From assembly GCF_011603255.1 (NCBI RefSeq), contig NZ_JAANCM010000004.1, positions 310,001 through 374,000 on the forward strand: DNA of 64,000 bases, given 5' to 3'. The position numbers were made by a program, and so were the translations under genes. A model generated the notes under the pieces. It saw only the letters and a program-made list of their open reading frames with translations. It was not told where the DNA came from and did not search any database. Shown one piece after another: positions 1 to 10,802 of the stretch (positions are counted from its first letter, which is position 1; each line of letters begins with the position of its first letter). The stretch is from Ferranicluibacter rubi. Lineage in GTDB: Bacteria; Pseudomonadota; Alphaproteobacteria; Rhizobiales; Rhizobiaceae.

Positions 1-2
1 CG

Positions 3-1015
<1,013 letters not shown>

Positions 1016-1016
<1 letters not shown>

Positions 1017-2191
1017 TGCGCTCAGCCCGCAAGCCGCTTTCGACCTATCGCCGGATCGTCATCAAGATCGGATCGGCCCTGCTGGTCGATCGCGCAAGCG
1101 GGCTGAAGACGGCATGGCTTCATGCCATCTGCGCCGATATCGCCGCCCTGAAGGCAAAAGGCGTCGATATCCTTGTGGTCTCCTCCGGCGCCATTGCGCT
1201 CGGCCGCTCCGTGCTGAAGCTGCCGGGCGGCGCCCTGAAGCTGGAGGAGAGCCAGGCGGCGGCGGCCGTCGGGCAGATCGCGCTGGCACGTGCCTGGTCG
1301 GAAAGCCTGTCGCAGGATGCCATCATTGCCGGACAGGTGTTGCTAACGCTCGGCGATACGGAAGAGCGGCGCCGCTACCTTAATGCGCGCGCGACGATGA
1401 CGCAGCTTCTGAAGATGGGCGCCATTCCCATCATCAACGAGAACGACACAGTCGCGACCAGCGAGATCCGCTATGGCGACAATGACCGGCTGGCCGCGCG
1501 CGTGGCCACCATGATCGGTGCCGATCTCCTGATTCTCCTCTCCGATATCGACGGCCTCTACACGGCGCCGCCGCATCTCGATCCGCAGGCCCAATTCCTT
1601 GAGACGATCCCGTCCATCACGCCCGAGATCGAGGCGATGGCCGGCGGGGCCGCATCGGAACTGTCGCGTGGCGGCATGCGCACCAAGATCGACGCTGGCA
1701 AGATGGCGACGGGCGCCGGTTGCGCCATGATCATCGCCTCCGGCAAGGTCGATCACCCCTTGAGCGCGCTCGGCGACGGCGCCCGCTCCTCGTGGTTTGC
1801 GCCCTCCACCACGCCGGTGACCGCGCGCAAGACCTGGATTGCAGGGCAATTGCTGCCCTCCGGCAGCCTCGCCATCGATGCGGGGGCGGAAACCGCGCTG
1901 CGCTCCGGCAAGAGCCTGCTGCCGGCCGGCGTGCGCGACGTCACCGGCTCCTTCAGCCGTGGCGATACGATCGCAATCCTGAGTGCGAACGGGCGCGAGA
2001 TCGCCCGTGGCCTTGCCGGCTACGATGCTGACGAAACGCGGCAGATCGTGGGACGAAAATCGGGAGAGATCGCAGCGATTCTCGGCTATGCCGGGCGCGC
2101 CGCCATGGTGCATCGCGACGATCTGGTCATGACCGGTGCGACGCAGCAGCCCATGACTGAGGATACGGAGAGGAGGGACATCCATGCTTGA
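1016..2191 (+). CDS. proB: Glutamate 5-kinase (proline biosynthesis, first step)
   Basis: Phosphorylates L-glutamate to gamma-glutamyl phosphate in the cytoplasm, the feedback-inhibited entry step to proline. The N-terminal amino-acid kinase domain (about 12-265) starts with a [10 protein letters not shown]-type nucleotide loop and carries NENDTVAT near residue 141 in the substrate-binding region. A C-terminal PUA domain (about 285-370) makes this the long, 391-aa, two-domain form. It starts on the last base of the obgE stop codon and its last eight bases overlap proA, so obgE-proB-proA are read as one unit. Confidence 0.96.
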
Positions 2192-3464
2192 CGATCCCCG
2201 CAAGCGCGAAATTCAGGACCTGATGGCGACCATTGGCCGGCAGGCAAAGGCGTCGGCCCGTCCGCTCGCCACGGCGTCGCCGGAACAGAAGACCGCGGCC
2301 CTCCTGGCCATGGCCGATGCGATCCTGCGGCGGACCGCCGAGATCCTTGCCGCCAACGTGCTGGATCTGGAAAACGCCCGGGAAACCGGCGTTGCCGCCT
2401 CCTTCATCGACCGGCTGACGCTCAGCGAAGCGCGGATTGCGGACATGGCGAGCGCCATCCGCGATATCGCCGCTTTGCCGGACCCGGTCGGCGACGTCAT
2501 CGCCGAATGGGACCGGCCGAACGGCCTGCGCATCCAGCGCGTCCGCACGCCGCTCGGTGTCATCGGCGTCATCTACGAAAGCCGGCCGAACGTGACAGCG
2601 GATGCCGGTGCGCTGTGCCTCAAGGCCGGCAATCCGGTGATCCTGCGCGGCGGTTCCGACAGTCTCCATTCCTCGCAGGCGATCCATGCCTGCCTGCTCG
2701 AAGGTCTGGCCGAAGCCGGCCTTCCCGAACATGCCATTCAGATGGTTCCGGTTGCCGATCGCGCGGCCGTGGGCGCCATGCTGACCGGCCTGAACGGCAC
2801 GATCGACGTCATCGTGCCCCGCGGCGGCAAGAGCCTTGTTGCCCGGGTGCAGAACGAGGCCCGCGTGCCCGTGTTTGCGCATCTCGAAGGCCTCTGCCAT
2901 GTCTATGTCGATGCCTCGGCCGATCTGGACATGGCGCGCGCCATCATCGTCAACGCCAAGATGCGCCGCACCGGCGTTTGCGGCTCGGCGGAAACGCTGC
3001 TGATCGACAAGGCCGGCGCCGCGCGCTTCGTCGAGCCATTGATTGCAGCCTTGAAGGCCGCCGGATGCGAGGTGCGCGGCGACGAAACGGTTCGTGCCAT
3101 CGTCCCCGGCCTCATCGCTGCCACGGAAGAGGACTGGGCGACCGAATATCTCGACGCGATCATCGCCGTGCGGATGGTCGACGGCATTTCCGGAGCGATC
3201 GAGCATATCGGCCTCTGGTCGTCCTCCCATACGGAAGCCGTCATCGCCGAGGATCCCGACGTCGTTGGCCGCTTCTTCACCGAGATCGATAGCGCCATTC
3301 TCCTGCACAATGCCTCGACGCAGTTTGCCGATGGCGGCGAGTTCGGCATGGGCGGCGAGATCGGCATCTCCACCGGCAAGATGCATGCGCGCGGGCCTGT
3401 GGGCGTCGAGCAGCTGACCTCCTTCCAGTATCGCGTGCACGGCACCGGCCAGGTTCGGCCCTAG
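2184..3464 (+). CDS. proA: Glutamate-5-semialdehyde dehydrogenase (gamma-glutamyl phosphate reductase)
   Basis: NADPH-dependent reduction of gamma-glutamyl phosphate to glutamate semialdehyde, which cyclises to the proline precursor P5C. The 426-aa protein has the aldehyde-dehydrogenase-like fold; the catalytic cysteine is Cys266 in the context [11 protein letters not shown] good ribosome site (GGAGAGGAGG) lies just before the ATG, inside the end of proB. ProB and ProA are known to work as a complex that protects the labile phosphate, consistent with the 8-base overlap. nadD starts directly after the stop codon. Confidence 0.96.
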   Translation: MLDDPRKREIQDLMATIGRQAKASARPLATASPEQKTAALLAMADAILRRTAEILAANVLDLENARETGVAASFIDRLTLSEARIADMASAIRDIAALPDPVGDVIAEWDRPNGLRIQRVRTPLGVIGVIYESRPNVTADAGALCLKAGNPVILRGGSDSLHSSQAIHACLLEGLAEAGLPEHAIQMVPVADRAAVGAMLTGLNGTIDVIVPRGGKSLVARVQNEARVPVFAHLEGLCHVYVDASADLDMARAIIVNAKMRRTGVCGSAETLLIDKAGAARFVEPLIAALKAAGCEVRGDETVRAIVPGLIAATEEDWATEYLDAIIAVRMVDGISGAIEHIGLWSSSHTEAVIAEDPDVVGRFFTEIDSAILLHNASTQFADGGEFGMGGEIGISTGKMHARGPVGVEQLTSFQYRVHGTGQVRP

Positions 3465-4097
3465 GTGACGCGAAACGAAGCCGTCGCCGACCGCTATCTC
3501 CGGATGCCGCATGTCGAGCCGGGCATGACGGTCGGCCTGTTCGGCGGCTCGTTCAATCCGCCGCATGACGGGCATGTGCTGGTGGCCGACATCGCCCTGC
3601 GCCGCCTGCGGCTCGACCAGCTCTGGTGGATGGTGACGCCGGGCAACCCCCTGAAGAGCCGGCGCGAACTGGCGCCGCTTGCCGATCGCATCGCGCTCAG
3701 CGAGGCGATCACGGAAAACCCGCGCATCAAGGTGACCGCCTTCGAGCAATCGCTCGGGCAGAGCTACACGGCGCGCACACTGGAAAAGATTCGCGCGCGC
3801 AACCCGGCCATTCATTTCGTCTGGGTCATGGGTGCCGACAACCTGAAAACGTTCGACCGTTGGCAGCGCTGGCAGGAGATCGCCCGTAGCGTGCCCATCG
3901 CCATCGTCGATCGCCCGGGCGCCACGCTGGCCTATCTCTCCTCGAAGATGGCGCAGACCTTCGACTATGCCCGTGTGGACGAGGAGGATGCCGCTCTTCT
4001 CGCGCGTAGACCCGCACCGGCCTGGACGTTCCTCCACGGTCCGCGCTCGCGTTTAAGTTCCACGGCGTTGCGGGCGGGCAAGCCTGTGCGAGGCTGA
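3465..4097 (+). CDS. nadD: Nicotinate-nucleotide adenylyltransferase
   Basis: Adenylates nicotinate mononucleotide to deamido-NAD in NAD synthesis. The HxGH nucleotidyltransferase signature is in GGSFNPPHDGH near residues 27-37, and the C-terminal SSTALRAG matches the ISSTxIR motif of the family. The 210-aa reading starts at a GTG immediately after the proA stop; an in-frame ATG at 3504 would give a 197-aa protein that still holds all motifs, so the start is not certain. The order nadD-rsfS-rlmH is common in many bacteria. Confidence 0.94.
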   Translation: MTRNEAVADRYLRMPHVEPGMTVGLFGGSFNPPHDGHVLVADIALRRLRLDQLWWMVTPGNPLKSRRELAPLADRIALSEAITENPRIKVTAFEQSLGQSYTARTLEKIRARNPAIHFVWVMGADNLKTFDRWQRWQEIARSVPIAIVDRPGATLAYLSSKMAQTFDYARVDEEDAALLARRPAPAWTFLHGPRSRLSSTALRAGKPVRG

Positions 4098-4188
4098 CGA
4101 TCTTTTTGGCGGCGTCTTGAAACCTTAAGGCTTTGATGACTACATTTATACAGGCGACTGTCCGACAAGCAGTTGCCCGGCATGAGAT

Positions 4189-4644
4189 GTGCCGAACGTG
4201 CATGTTCTGGTCATTGGGAAAGGAAAAACTCTGACAACAGTACACGCCAAGGGAAATGTCACCCGCATCTTCCCGAAAAGCACGGAACGTGGCGACGATG
4301 CCGCCGACCGGGCGCTTCAACTGGTTCTCGCAAGCCTCGAGGACTCAAAGGCAGAAGATATTGTCACGATCAACATTGCCGGGAAATCGGCGCTGGGCGA
4401 CTACATGGTTGTGGTCTCCGGGCGATCGAGCCGCCATGTTGCCGCGATCTCCGACCACCTGATGTCCGACCTGAAGGACGAAGGCCTGGGCTCTCCCCGG
4501 GTCGAAGGCCTCGAGACGGCAGACTGGGTGCTGATCGACGCCGGCGATATCATCATCCATGTGTTCCGTCCTGAAATCCGCGAATTCTACAATATCGAGC
4601 GGATGTGGGCGGCCCCCGAGATGGATGACGGCACGCGCCACTGA
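4189..4644 (+). CDS. rsfS: Ribosomal silencing factor RsfS
   Basis: RsfS/Iojap-family protein that binds uL14 on the 50S subunit and blocks subunit joining under nutrient limitation. The conserved core runs from AEDIVTINIAGKSALGDYM to the C-terminal REFYNIERMW segment. The coordinates use the first GTG in frame. Family similarity seems to begin only at LTTVHAKGN, whose first codon is CTG at 4231, preceded by the Shine-Dalgarno-like GGGAAAGGA at 4215-4223 with good spacing. The real protein may therefore begin at this rare CTG (137 aa). Ninety-one bases separate it from nadD. Confidence 0.9.
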   Translation: MPNVHVLVIGKGKTLTTVHAKGNVTRIFPKSTERGDDAADRALQLVLASLEDSKAEDIVTINIAGKSALGDYMVVVSGRSSRHVAAISDHLMSDLKDEGLGSPRVEGLETADWVLIDAGDIIIHVFRPEIREFYNIERMWAAPEMDDGTRH

Positions 4645-4798
4645 CCCTTTGATATCAGGCGTTCGGCGACACCTCCCAAGGGTTCGTCGAAGGCTGTACC
4701 TTGCGCGGCTTTAATGACGCGGCGTCGCTGCGGATCGTCCGGCCGAATGCCGACGGACGACGTCGGTCGAAATCACAGCTGCGCCGGAGGCCAGAGGG

Positions 4799-5281
4799 TT
4801 GAAAATCGGACTTTTTGCTGTCGGGCGCCTGAAAGCCGGCCCGGAGAAGGATCTTGCGGCGCGTTATCTCGACCGCTTCGCCAAGGCTGGCCCCGCTATC
4901 GGCCTCGAAGCCGGGCGGATGACGGAAATCGCCGAAAGCCGCGCTTCGTCCAGCGACACCCGCAAGCGCGAAGAGGGAGCCCAGCTTCTGAAGTCGCTCC
5001 CCGACGCGGGTCTTCTCATCCTCTTGGACGAACGCGGCAAACACTTGGAATCACCGGATTTCGCCAACCTCATTGGCGGCTTTCGCGACCAAGGCAAACG
5101 CGAGATGACCATCGCGATCGGCGGCGCCGATGGTCTCGACCCCGACCTGCACGCCCGCGCGGACGCCGTGATCTGCCTCGGCCGTATGACATGGCCGCAT
5201 CAGCTCGTGCGCATCCTGATTGCCGAGCAGCTCTACCGCACTGTGACCATCCTCTCCGGCCATCCCTATCATCGTGTCTGA
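4799..5281 (+). CDS. rlmH: 23S rRNA pseudouridine-1915 N3-methyltransferase RlmH
   Basis: SPOUT-class SAM-dependent methyltransferase that modifies pseudouridine 1915 in helix 69 of 23S rRNA. The 160-aa length is typical. Family signatures are LDERGK near residue 78, the IAIGGADGLD knot loop near 103 and GRMTWPHQLVR near 122, ending in YHRV at the C terminus. The start is TTG, backed by GGAGG about eight bases upstream. It follows rsfS after 154 bases, a pairing seen widely. Confidence 0.95.
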   Translation: MKIGLFAVGRLKAGPEKDLAARYLDRFAKAGPAIGLEAGRMTEIAESRASSSDTRKREEGAQLLKSLPDAGLLILLDERGKHLESPDFANLIGGFRDQGKREMTIAIGGADGLDPDLHARADAVICLGRMTWPHQLVRILIAEQLYRTVTILSGHPYHRV

Positions 5282-5412
5282 TCTCTCGCAGGCACCATCA
5301 ACCTTGCGTCATCAGGCAGACAGGCCACGCGCCTGCCGCAATTGTGACAAAAGGCTTGGGCCTTCACTTCACGCGCAAGCTTCGGGCAAGGCGGACGACG
5401 GCAGATGGCGGG

Positions 5413-6864
5413 ATGACCAAAAGGGGGCAGACCAGACGCGGGAAAGCCGGGGCAGGCGACCGGACGATGCCGCATGGCCGCAGCTTCCGTCACATTCTCC
5501 TGATGTCCACGATTCTCGCCGCCTCAGCCCCCCTGGGTATGCCTGCTCATGCGCAGGAAGCCGAGCGTGGCGATCGCCCCGCTGCTGCTGCCGCCGCACC
5601 GGAAGATCCCGCGGCCGCGCTTTCCCAGCGGCGCAACAATACCCGCATCGAACTCGAAGCCCTGTCGAAGACGATAGGCGTCTCGCAGGAGCGGGCGCTG
5701 GCGCTTCAATCCGAGATCGCCGACATTGAAAAGACCAATGAATCCCTGCGGCAGGCTTTGGTTGATTCCGCAGGCAAGCGTCAGGCGCTCGAACAGCAGA
5801 TCGCCGATGGCGAGACGAAGCTGACCGATCTGCGCGTTCGCGAGGACACCGTGCACCAGTCGCTGAAGGCGCGGCGCGGCGTGCTGGCGGAAGTTCTCGC
5901 CGCCCTCCAGCGCATGGGCCGCAACCCGCCGCCCGCCCTGCTCGTCACGCCGGAAGATGCGCTCGGCTCCGTTCGTAGCGCCATCCTGCTCGGTGCCGTC
6001 GTGCCCGGCATCCGCCACGAGACGGAAAACCTTGCCGCCGACCTCCAGGCTCTGGCAGGCCTGCGCACCGAGATCGTCAATCAGAAGCAGGCACTCGGCA
6101 ACGACATGACCGCACGGCTCGAGGAAGAGCGGCGGATGAACATGCTGGTGGCCGAGAAGGAAAAGCTGAAAGACCGCAACGCCACCGAGCTTGCTGCGGA
6201 ACGGCGCAAGGCCGAACAGCTGGCCTCGCAGGCAACGAGCTTGCAAGGCCTGATCGGCTCGCTCGAGACCGAGATCGGCTCCGTGAGGGCTGCCGCCGAG
6301 GCAGCACGCGCGGAAGAGGAAGCCCGTGCGCGCCTGTCGGAGTCCGAACGCGAGGCCGCGCGCGCGCTGGCACGCAACGCGGTGCCCGACAAAAACCGCA
6401 TTGCCCCCGCATATGAATTTTCCGAGTTGCAGAAGAAACTCGCCTTTCCCGTCGCTGGCTCCGTCCTGCGCCGCTACGGCGAAGACGACGGCACCGGGCA
6501 TTCCTCGCAAGGCATGATGCTGCGCACCGAAGCCGGCGCGCTGGTCACGGCGCCGGCGGACGGATGGGTCATGTTCGCAGGCGCATTCCGCAGCTACGGA
6601 CAGATGATCATCCTCAACCCGGGCGACGGCTATCTTGTTGTTTTGTCTGGGATGGAGACGGTCGCCGTCCAGCCGGGCCAGTTCGTCGTCGCGGGCGAAC
6701 CGCTTGGCCAGATGGGGGCGAAAAGAGTGGCGAGTGCTGCGGCTTTGGCGCTGGAAACAGATCGACCAACGCTTTACATTGAATTCAGAAAAGACGGTAA
6801 ACCGGTTGATTCTCGACCCTGGTGGACCGCCTCAGATACCGGAAAGGGTCGAAATGATTCGTAG
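5413..6864 (+). CDS. EnvC-like murein hydrolase activator, coiled-coil plus degenerate LytM domain
   Basis: Periplasmic protein of the EnvC/NlpD-like group, which activates cell-wall amidases at division. A signal peptide (about MPHGR to the AHA cleavage site) is followed by a long coiled coil (about residues 65-320) and a C-terminal M23/LytM domain (about 350-475). The LytM metal motifs are lost: GHSSQGM stands where HxxxD is expected, and the later histidine motif reads YIEFR. This points to an activator, not a hydrolase. The start could be ATG 5413 or ATG 5467; the second gives a cleaner signal peptide. It overlaps ctpA by 11 bases, so both are coupled. Confidence 0.88.
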   Translation: MTKRGQTRRGKAGAGDRTMPHGRSFRHILLMSTILAASAPLGMPAHAQEAERGDRPAAAAAAPEDPAAALSQRRNNTRIELEALSKTIGVSQERALALQSEIADIEKTNESLRQALVDSAGKRQALEQQIADGETKLTDLRVREDTVHQSLKARRGVLAEVLAALQRMGRNPPPALLVTPEDALGSVRSAILLGAVVPGIRHETENLAADLQALAGLRTEIVNQKQALGNDMTARLEEERRMNMLVAEKEKLKDRNATELAAERRKAEQLASQATSLQGLIGSLETEIGSVRAAAEAARAEEEARARLSESEREAARALARNAVPDKNRIAPAYEFSELQKKLAFPVAGSVLRRYGEDDGTGHSSQGMMLRTEAGALVTAPADGWVMFAGAFRSYGQMIILNPGDGYLVVLSGMETVAVQPGQFVVAGEPLGQMGAKRVASAAALALETDRPTLYIEFRKDGKPVDSRPWWTASDTGKGRNDS

Positions 6865-8176
6865 GGCTTCACTAGTTCTGGTCGGGGCGTTGATGGGCGC
6901 GACGGCGATGAGCGTCGTCTACTCCGCAGTCGTTCCGGCCGTTGCGGCCAATCCGTCCACCTATCGCGAACTGTCGATCTTCGGCGATGTCTTCGAGCGC
7001 GTCCGCGCCCAGTACGTCACGCCGCCGCAGGACGACAAGCTGATCGAGAATGCCATCAACGGCATGCTCTCCTCCCTCGATCCGCATTCGAGCTACATGA
7101 ATGCGACCGACGCGGAAGACATGCGCACCCAGACCAAGGGTGAATTCGGCGGTCTCGGCATCGAAGTCACGATGGAAGACGAGCTGGTCAAGGTGACGAG
7201 CCCGATCGACGACACGCCCGCCGCCAAGGCCGGCGTTCTCGCCGGTGACTTCATTTCCAAGATCGATGGCCAGGACGTTCGCGGCCTGAAGCTTGAGGAA
7301 GCCGTCGACAAGATGCGCGGCGCCGTCGGCAAGCCGATCAAGCTGACCATCCTGCGCAAGGGCGCCGACAAGCCGATCGAACTGACGATCGTGCGCGACG
7401 TCATCGCGGTACGGGCCGTCAAGTCGCGCGTCGAAGGCGATGTGGGCTATGTCCGCGTCATCTCCTTCACGGAAAAGACCTATGACGACCTGAAGAACGC
7501 GATCGAGAAGATCAAGAAGGACGTGCCGGCCGACAAGCTGAAGGGCTACGTGCTCGACCTGCGCCTCAACCCGGGTGGCCTGCTCGACCAGGCGATCAAC
7601 GTCTCCGACGCCTTCCTGGAACGCGGCGAAGTCGTTTCCACCCGCGGCCGTAACGCCGACGAGACCCGCCGTTTCAACGCGACGCCGGGCGACCTGACGG
7701 ACGGCAAGCCGGTCATCGTGCTCGTCAATGGCGGCTCGGCTTCGGCATCGGAAATCGTCGCCGGCGCCCTGCAGGACCTGAAGCGTGCCACCGTTCTCGG
7801 CACGCGATCCTTCGGCAAGGGCTCCGTTCAGACGATCATCCCGCTCGGCGAAGCCGGTGCGCTCCGCCTGACGACGGCGCTTTATTACACGCCGTCGGGC
7901 AAGTCGATCCAGGGCACGGGCATCTCGCCGGACATCAAGGTCGATCAGCCGCTGCCGCCGGAACTTCTCGGCAAGGTCGAGAACACCAGCGAATCCAGCC
8001 TGCGCGGCCACATCCAGGGCCAGAACGAGACGCAGGAGGGCTCCGGCTCCGTCGCCTACGTTCCGCCGGAACCCAAGGACGACATCCAGCTGAACTATGC
8101 GCTGGACCTGCTGCGCGGCAAGAAGAGCGACCCTAGCTTCCCGGCCAACCCGCAGAAGGCCGAACTCGCTCCGTAA
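6854..8176 (+). CDS. ctpA: C-terminal processing peptidase CtpA, S41 family
   Basis: Periplasmic serine protease of the tail-specific/CtpA family, which cleaves envelope proteins, including cell-wall hydrolases in some species. The 440-aa protein has an N-terminal signal anchor (MIRRASLVLVGALMG), a PDZ domain (about 100-185) and the S41 catalytic domain. The Ser-Lys dyad is Ser297 in GGSASASE and Lys322 in SFGKGS, 25 residues apart as usual. The ATG lies inside the end of the EnvC-like gene. A strong terminator follows. Coupling to an amidase activator suggests control of peptidoglycan remodelling, which is inference. Confidence 0.94.
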   Translation: MIRRASLVLVGALMGATAMSVVYSAVVPAVAANPSTYRELSIFGDVFERVRAQYVTPPQDDKLIENAINGMLSSLDPHSSYMNATDAEDMRTQTKGEFGGLGIEVTMEDELVKVTSPIDDTPAAKAGVLAGDFISKIDGQDVRGLKLEEAVDKMRGAVGKPIKLTILRKGADKPIELTIVRDVIAVRAVKSRVEGDVGYVRVISFTEKTYDDLKNAIEKIKKDVPADKLKGYVLDLRLNPGGLLDQAINVSDAFLERGEVVSTRGRNADETRRFNATPGDLTDGKPVIVLVNGGSASASEIVAGALQDLKRATVLGTRSFGKGSVQTIIPLGEAGALRLTTALYYTPSGKSIQGTGISPDIKVDQPLPPELLGKVENTSESSLRGHIQGQNETQEGSGSVAYVPPEPKDDIQLNYALDLLRGKKSDPSFPANPQKAELAP

Positions 8177-8203
8177 GGGTCGAGGGACCATCGCTATCGC
8201 TTC

Positions 8204-8235
8204 AAACGCCGTCCGGTCCCCCGGGCGGCGTTTTT
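8204..8235 (+). terminator. Rho-independent terminator of the obgE/ctpA run
   Basis: A 13-bp stem (8204-8216 with 8221-8233, one G-T pair), a 4-base loop and a run of five T (8231-8235) lie 28 bases after the ctpA stop. Confidence 0.88.
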
Positions 8236-8408
8236 GCGTGTAAGGCGTCGGTGACGCGCAAGCTTCGGCCGGTAACAAGGTCGGCAGAGCCGATAGCAGA
8301 TGACTGTGTTACCACGGGCTCGCCCGGCCGAATCGCTTGAGGGCACGGCTGAAGACATCGCTGTGATATTCCGGTTGGGAATGGGCCAGCTACCAGTGCA
8401 GGACGACT

Positions 8409-9596
8409 TTGGGGACGGATCTCAACGCACCGCTTGGCCAGAACAGGCGACCGGCAAAGACGAAGACGCCGCTCCGCAAGGGGCAGGCGGCGCTTGGTCT
8501 CTTCGCGGCAGCCATAGCCGGCGTAACCGTCTTCGCGCTGATGTCGCCCACGGGTCTTCTTCCTCCAAAGCCTGACGTCGCCGTCGCGCCGGCCGGCGAA
8601 AAGCCCGAAGACAAGACACAAGACGCGGCGAAAGCGACAGCCCAGCCGACCCGCGAAACATCGTCGTCGGGCGCGACAGTCAACCGGACGCTCCTCAACG
8701 ACGGCAATGTGGTGACGACCTATTCGCCCGGCAAGCGTGGCAAGGACGGTCCCGCCATCATCGAGGTCGGCCCGGTGCGAGGCCAGGATCCGCGCATGGC
8801 GGCACAGCCGAACGACCTCCTGCTGGAGGACGCGCCCGAGGGCCGCCTGCCGGTCGTCGGACCGGATGGGCTGCGGCCGATGGATCAGTATGCAAGGCCC
8901 TGGTCGGGCGCGCGGGGCACGCGGATCGCGCTTGTCGTCGGCGGCCTGGGAATGAGCCAGACGGGGACGCAGAACGCCATCCGCACGCTTCCCCCCGCCA
9001 CCACCCTCGCCTTCGCCGCCTCGGGCAACAGCCTCCAGCGCTGGATGCAGGAAGCGCGGCGGACGGGTCACGAGATCCTGCTGCAGGTGCCGTTCGAACC
9101 TTTCGACTACCCCGCGAACAATCCCGGGCCACAGACCCTGCTGGTGGGAGATAGCGCCAAGCAGAACCTGGCGCAGCTGCGCGACGCGCTCGGCAAGATC
9201 ACCAACTATACCGGCATCATGAACTTCCTCGGCGGCCGTTTCCTGTCCGACGCCGGCGCCCTCGAGCCCGTGATGCGCGATCTCGGACGCCGCGGGCTGC
9301 TGTTCCTCGATGACGGCACCTCGGCACAATCACTGACATCGACGCTCGGCGACGCGCTGGACGTGCCCTATGCTTTCGGCGACGTTGTGGTGGATACGCA
9401 GCTCGACCGCACCGCCATTCTGCGCAAGCTCGACGATCTCGAGCGGATCGCCCGGCGCAACGGCACGGCGATTGGCACGGCGTCCGCCTTCGACGAAAGC
9501 GTCTCGGCCATTGCGCAATGGATGGAAGAGGCAGAGAAGCGCGGCATCGAATTCGTCAGCGTCTCCGCGCTGGTGAAGGACACGAAGCGAAACTGA
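8409..9596 (+). CDS. Divergent polysaccharide deacetylase family protein
   Basis: 395-aa protein with a short cytoplasmic N terminus, one membrane segment (about 27-45), a low-complexity Pro/Ala/Lys linker and a C-terminal domain (about 155-390) of the divergent polysaccharide deacetylase family (DUF610/YibQ-like). Motifs visible are RIALVVGGLGMS, an LQVPFEPFDYP segment and FLDDGTS. The function of this family is not settled; a link to cell-wall metabolism is inferred from its steady position after EnvC and CtpA genes. The start is TTG at 8409, with MGTDLNAPLG as the first residues. Confidence 0.85.
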   Translation: MGTDLNAPLGQNRRPAKTKTPLRKGQAALGLFAAAIAGVTVFALMSPTGLLPPKPDVAVAPAGEKPEDKTQDAAKATAQPTRETSSSGATVNRTLLNDGNVVTTYSPGKRGKDGPAIIEVGPVRGQDPRMAAQPNDLLLEDAPEGRLPVVGPDGLRPMDQYARPWSGARGTRIALVVGGLGMSQTGTQNAIRTLPPATTLAFAASGNSLQRWMQEARRTGHEILLQVPFEPFDYPANNPGPQTLLVGDSAKQNLAQLRDALGKITNYTGIMNFLGGRFLSDAGALEPVMRDLGRRGLLFLDDGTSAQSLTSTLGDALDVPYAFGDVVVDTQLDRTAILRKLDDLERIARRNGTAIGTASAFDESVSAIAQWMEEAEKRGIEFVSVSALVKDTKRN

Positions 9597-9652
9597 ACCG
9601 ATCCCCCTTGTGCGCGCTGCAGGACAGCCGCCACACGTCTTGAGGACACCCG

Positions 9653-10201
9653 ATGAGCAAGACCGGCAAGAACCCTCCCCTTCGCGCTGAAGACCTCCCC
9701 TACCGGCCCTGCGTCGGCATCATGGTGCTGAATAGCGACGGCCTTGTCTGGGCCGGGCGCCGCATCCCGCTCGGGAATTCGGAATATGACGGGTCGGGCC
9801 AGCTCTGGCAGATGCCGCAGGGCGGCATCGACAAGGGCGAGGACCCGCTGGAGGCGGCAAAGCGGGAGCTTTACGAGGAAACGGGCATGCGCAGCGTGTC
9901 GCTGCTGATGGAAGCGCCCGATTGGATCAACTACGATCTGCCGGCCCATCTGATCGGCATCGGGCTGAAGGGCAAGTTTCGCGGGCAGACCCAGCGCTGG
10001 TTCGCGTTCCGCTTCGAAGGCGATGACAGCGAGATTGCCATCAACCCGCCGCCGGGCGGGCACGAACCGGAATTCGAGGAATGGGCGTGGAAGCCGATGA
10101 CCGACCTTCCCGGTCTTATCGTGTCCTTCAAGCGGGAGGTCTACGACACCGTGGTCGCCACCTTCGCACATCTGGCAACGGAAACGGCCCGCAAGGGCTG
10201 A
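9653..10201 (+). CDS. rppH: RNA pyrophosphohydrolase RppH (Nudix)
   Basis: Nudix hydrolase of 182 aa; RppH removes pyrophosphate from triphosphorylated mRNA 5' ends to start decay, and relatives in intracellular alphaproteobacteria are known as IalA/InvA. The Nudix box is complete: [17 protein letters not shown] continuing into YEETGM at about residues 57-79. The N-terminal [11 protein letters not shown] is typical of RppH, not of MutT. It follows the deacetylase gene by 56 bases on the same strand. Confidence 0.92.
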   Translation: MSKTGKNPPLRAEDLPYRPCVGIMVLNSDGLVWAGRRIPLGNSEYDGSGQLWQMPQGGIDKGEDPLEAAKRELYEETGMRSVSLLMEAPDWINYDLPAHLIGIGLKGKFRGQTQRWFAFRFEGDDSEIAINPPPGGHEPEFEEWAWKPMTDLPGLIVSFKREVYDTVVATFAHLATETARKG

Positions 10202-10250
10202 ACGCGCCAGAATAGCGGCTGATACTGGATCGTGTCGGCTTGGATGATAC

Positions 10251-10284
10251 GAAAAAAGGATGCGGCGAGAATACCGCCGCATCC
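10251..10284 (-). terminator. Rho-independent terminator of bfd-bfr
   Basis: On the minus strand a perfect 10-bp stem (10258-10267 with 10275-10284), a 7-base loop and six T (10252-10257) lie just after the bfr stop. It also closes the gap to the convergent rppH. Confidence 0.88.
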
Positions 10285-10298
10285 GATCAAAGCCTGTA

Positions 10299-10802
10299 TC
10301 AGGCGTCTTCGCTGCCGACTTCGGCCTTGTCGGCGGAGGTCGCGTTCAGCTGGCCGTACTTCTCGGCGCCGATCGAATTGAACAGCTGCAGCTGGGTTTC
10401 GAGGAAGTCGATATGGCCTTCCTCATCGATCAGCAGCTGTTCGAACAGCTTCATGGAAACGTAGTCGCCGGCCGCGTGACAGATGTCGCGCGATTCCTTG
10501 TAGGAACTGCGGGCGTCGTATTCGCCGGCGAGATCCGCTTCGAGGACTTCCTTGACGTTCTGCCCAATGCGCAGCGCACCGACGGTCTGCAGGTTGGGAT
10601 GACCGTCGAGGAAGATGATGCGCGCGATAATCTTGTCGGCGTGATGCATTTCCTCGATGGATTCGGCCCGTTCCTTCTTGGCCAGGAGCGTATAGCCCCA
10701 ATCCTCGAGCAGCCGGAAGTGCAGCCAGTACTGGTTGACCGCTCCGAGTTCGAGATAGAGTGCTTCGTTAAGCCGCTCTATGACCCTTATGTCGCCTTTC
10801 AA
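10299..10802 (-). CDS. bfr: Bacterioferritin
   Basis: Haem-containing 24-mer iron store. Taking the TTG at 10802 as start gives 167 aa in which the ferroxidase and haem ligands fall on the canonical numbers: Glu18, Glu51, Met52 (haem) and His54; the later Glu and DEEGH motif complete the centre. The TTG is supported by AGGAG at 10811-10815 with eight bases spacing, so the longer ATG reading from 10826 is probably wrong. The gene overlaps the end of bfd by 35 bases, which couples iron store and its release factor. Confidence 0.96.
   Translation of the reverse strand: MKGDIRVIERLNEALYLELGAVNQYWLHFRLLEDWGYTLLAKKERAESIEEMHHADKIIARIIFLDGHPNLQTVGALRIGQNVKEVLEADLAGEYDARSSYKESRDICHAAGDYVSMKLFEQLLIDEEGHIDFLETQLQLFNSIGAEKYGQLNATSADKAEVGSEDA

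Noticed and set aside
2127-4037. Open frame of 636 codons on the minus strand opposite proA and nadD
   Set aside because: Antisense to two well recognised genes, with no motif and no ribosome site.
5281-5412. N-terminal extension of the EnvC-like frame back through rlmH (start at 4714)
   Set aside because: The frame is open there only because rlmH is GC-rich; it would bury the signal peptide in the middle of the protein.
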